From positions 124,001-188,000 of the forward strand of contig NC_016134.3 in assembly GCF_000005505.3 (NCBI RefSeq): 64,000 nt of DNA, given 5' to 3'. A program made the position numbers and the translations under genes. Origin of the DNA: Brachypodium distachyon (taxonomy: Eukaryota; Streptophyta; Magnoliopsida; Poales; Poaceae). This document shows positions 62,444 to 64,000 of the stretch, in pieces (within the stretch, counting starts at the first letter, position 1; each line of letters begins with the position of its first letter). The notes under the pieces were generated by a model. That model ran no database searches and had not been told where the DNA came from. It saw only the letters and a list, made by a program, of their open reading frames with translations.

Positions 62444-64000
62444 TCATGCAATAATAACTTCTCCATGATCTGATACATCTGCAGCCAACTCTCCGACCGT
62501 TCGCAGTTTTTTTAGCGTGTGAAACACCTCAACCTATGGAGTCAGCATAACACATGTTTTATTACTAGGATTTTGCTAATAATAGTTCCATATGAAGAAA
62601 TGTATGGCAGGGATCGGGTGGTTAAACTTACAGAAACATTAACTTCAACATTAAGGCCATTTAAATTGTCTGAGGAGCCCTTGCATATGCTCATCAACAT
62701 ATTTTCCAACTAACAATAGAAGAATAAAAACATAAAGGTCAAGAACATGAAACTACCAAATATCACACAAATGTAATTTATTTTCACTTCATTTGGAACC
62801 TAACAAATCTCTAATACACCAACCTTAACTGTAGTAGAAACGCTTTCTCCATTGCAGCATTCAATAATATCACCTATCTGGATTCCAAATTTCTCAGCAT
62901 GGGATCCTTTTGACACCTAAGTTTCAATTGGCAATCATTAACCAGTATCCATATGAGAAATTGAGCACCTTTAGGAAAGCATTACATACCTTTTGAACAA
63001 CAAGACCGTTATCAATGTTATACATACGCCATATCTTGTCCACATGAGCAGGCTCAAGAAGCTTGATGGCCTCAAACGTCATCCCCAGGTGAGGCCGGGG
63101 GATGTACTTATACCTAATCAAATTACCATAGAACATATGTCAAACAAGGTATACATGAGGAATAGAGCAAGTAGCACTTTTTAAACGAGTCATCTTCACT
63201 GGAATTTAACTTCTTTCCACCAGGTTAATTTTTTTTCCAATAGTAACAAAAAAAAATTAATTTGGTAAGAGTTCAAAAAGGCCCAAAGGAGATGAGATAT
63301 GAAAAATAGTCGAAAAAGACCAAAAGGATTTTTATGATATGATGTTATAACAGAACAACATATTTCAATATAAACTGGATGCATATCACAAAATCATTGG
63401 TTCACAGACAATACCCCAACTAGTTTAAGTTCAATCCCTCATTGAAATAAAACTGCGGTCTCAGCTTGCCCAGCTTGACCCCATCAAAGAATTATTGTTG
63501 CTAAATTATATATTGCAGCTACCTTTTCAAACATAACATTTATACTTACATAAATTATTTATTGCAGCTATTTGATCAAACATAATTTCTCGTTATTAAA
63601 TTGTGTATGAGAGAGAGAGAACGCACTCATATTTCTTCCATAAATCCAGACACTTGAGCAAAATAGAAGAAGGTATAAAAGTCCTTGTGCAACGAACATT
63701 GGACATTCCCACAACTTTTCCTTCCAAGTCAATGACTGGCCCTCCTCCGTCATACTGCAACAACTCACATTCACAAAATATGAGGGCTCATGATAACAAA
63801 AAGTTCTAGCCATAGCATATTGCAATATAAAACATCAAAAGTATATCAAACAAACTCAGTATGGGAAGCAATGTATTTACTACAATCACTTGATAAGAAA
63901 TATTACCTTCTCCTCATTGTTTGGAACACCTGCACAGTGAAAGCACATGTCGTGATACCGCTGGCACGTGTCTGGATTCTCAGATACAGCCCTACCATAT
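62444..64000 (-). CDS. Trypsin-like/PDZ (DegP-like) protease, 3' exons only
   Basis: The gene continues past the right edge. Exons seen: 63907-64000 (runs off the edge), 63627-63754, 62990-63113, 62824-62916, 62632-62709, 62444-62533. The first gives NPDTCQRYHDMCFHCAGVPN. The second carries YDGGGPVIDLEGKVVGMSNV and FIPSSILLKCLDLWKKYEYK; here the expected catalytic GNSGGP appears as DGGGP, so the nucleophile serine is missing and the protein may be a non-catalytic relative. The following exons encode a PDZ-like domain: YIPRPHLGMTFEAIKL, GLVVQKVSKGSHAEKFGIQI, GDIIECCNGESVSTTVK. They end LRTVGELAADVSDHGEVIIA before TGA at 62446-62444. Many plant genes of this type have unknown function. Confidence 0.78.

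Overview
The window is nuclear DNA of a grass, most likely a small-genome Pooideae such as Brachypodium. Evidence for this: split genes with GT/AG introns, GC-rich first exons, Stowaway-type MITEs with CTCCCTCCGT ends, group 1 and group 2/3 pollen-allergen-type genes, a grain-softness-protein-like gene, and high gene density (about 17 genes in 64 kb). The gene content fits the distal part of rice chromosome 12 (sucrose transporter SUT2, CCD1, CHX and VAMP all lie there as I recall). It also fits the region orthologous to the wheat grain hardness (Ha) locus, where VAMP, a GT14 glycosyltransferase (called BGGP in wheat), Gsp-1 and an AAA ATPase are neighbours. The species and chromosome are inference.

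Layout, left to right. 0-4.4 kb: exon 1 of a SUT2-type sucrose transporter (minus strand), whose 5' UTR and promoter are duplicated about 2.5 kb upstream, plus a degenerate gene remnant. 4.4-8.0 kb: two broken MATH-BTB genes in tandem, the first split by a 1.3-kb copia-type LTR element with a 5-bp target duplication. 8.1-8.7 kb: an oleosin with a seed-type promoter. 9.1-14.5 kb and 18.5-23.4 kb: two complete 14-exon CCD1 genes in direct tandem. Between them a 3-kb Mutator-like insertion, carrying a 1-kb minisatellite, and a MITE interrupt the 3' flank of the second copy. 24.0-24.5 kb: a small unknown protein. 25.5 kb: a group 2/3 pollen-allergen-like protein. 26.8-30.0 kb: a hAT element with a damaged transposase. 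30.7-31.5 kb: a beta-expansin (group 1 allergen type). 32.5-33.6 kb: a Yippee-like gene. 34.0-36.4 kb: a CHX cation/H+ exchanger. 37.2-38.2 kb: a two-domain B3 protein. 39.6-40.3 kb: a secreted glycine-rich protein.

41.2-57.2 kb is the Ha-like block: VAMP72 R-SNARE, GT14 glycosyltransferase, an intact Gsp/puroindoline-like gene, an internally deleted second copy of it, a HIPL1-like gene and an AAA ATPase. 58.8-64 kb holds two trypsin-like protease genes (minus strand). One is followed by in-frame tandem copies of its own C-terminal codons, each ending in TAG; the other carries a PDZ domain and runs off the right edge.

The genes do not form a pathway. They are independently transcribed plant genes, with some thematic clustering: seed proteins (oleosin, Gsp-like), pollen/cell-wall loosening proteins (group 2/3-like, beta-expansin, glycine-rich protein) and membrane transport or trafficking (SUT2, CHX, VAMP). 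All exon boundaries were placed by hand from GT/AG sites and family similarity. In every complete multi-exon gene the exon lengths sum to a multiple of three.
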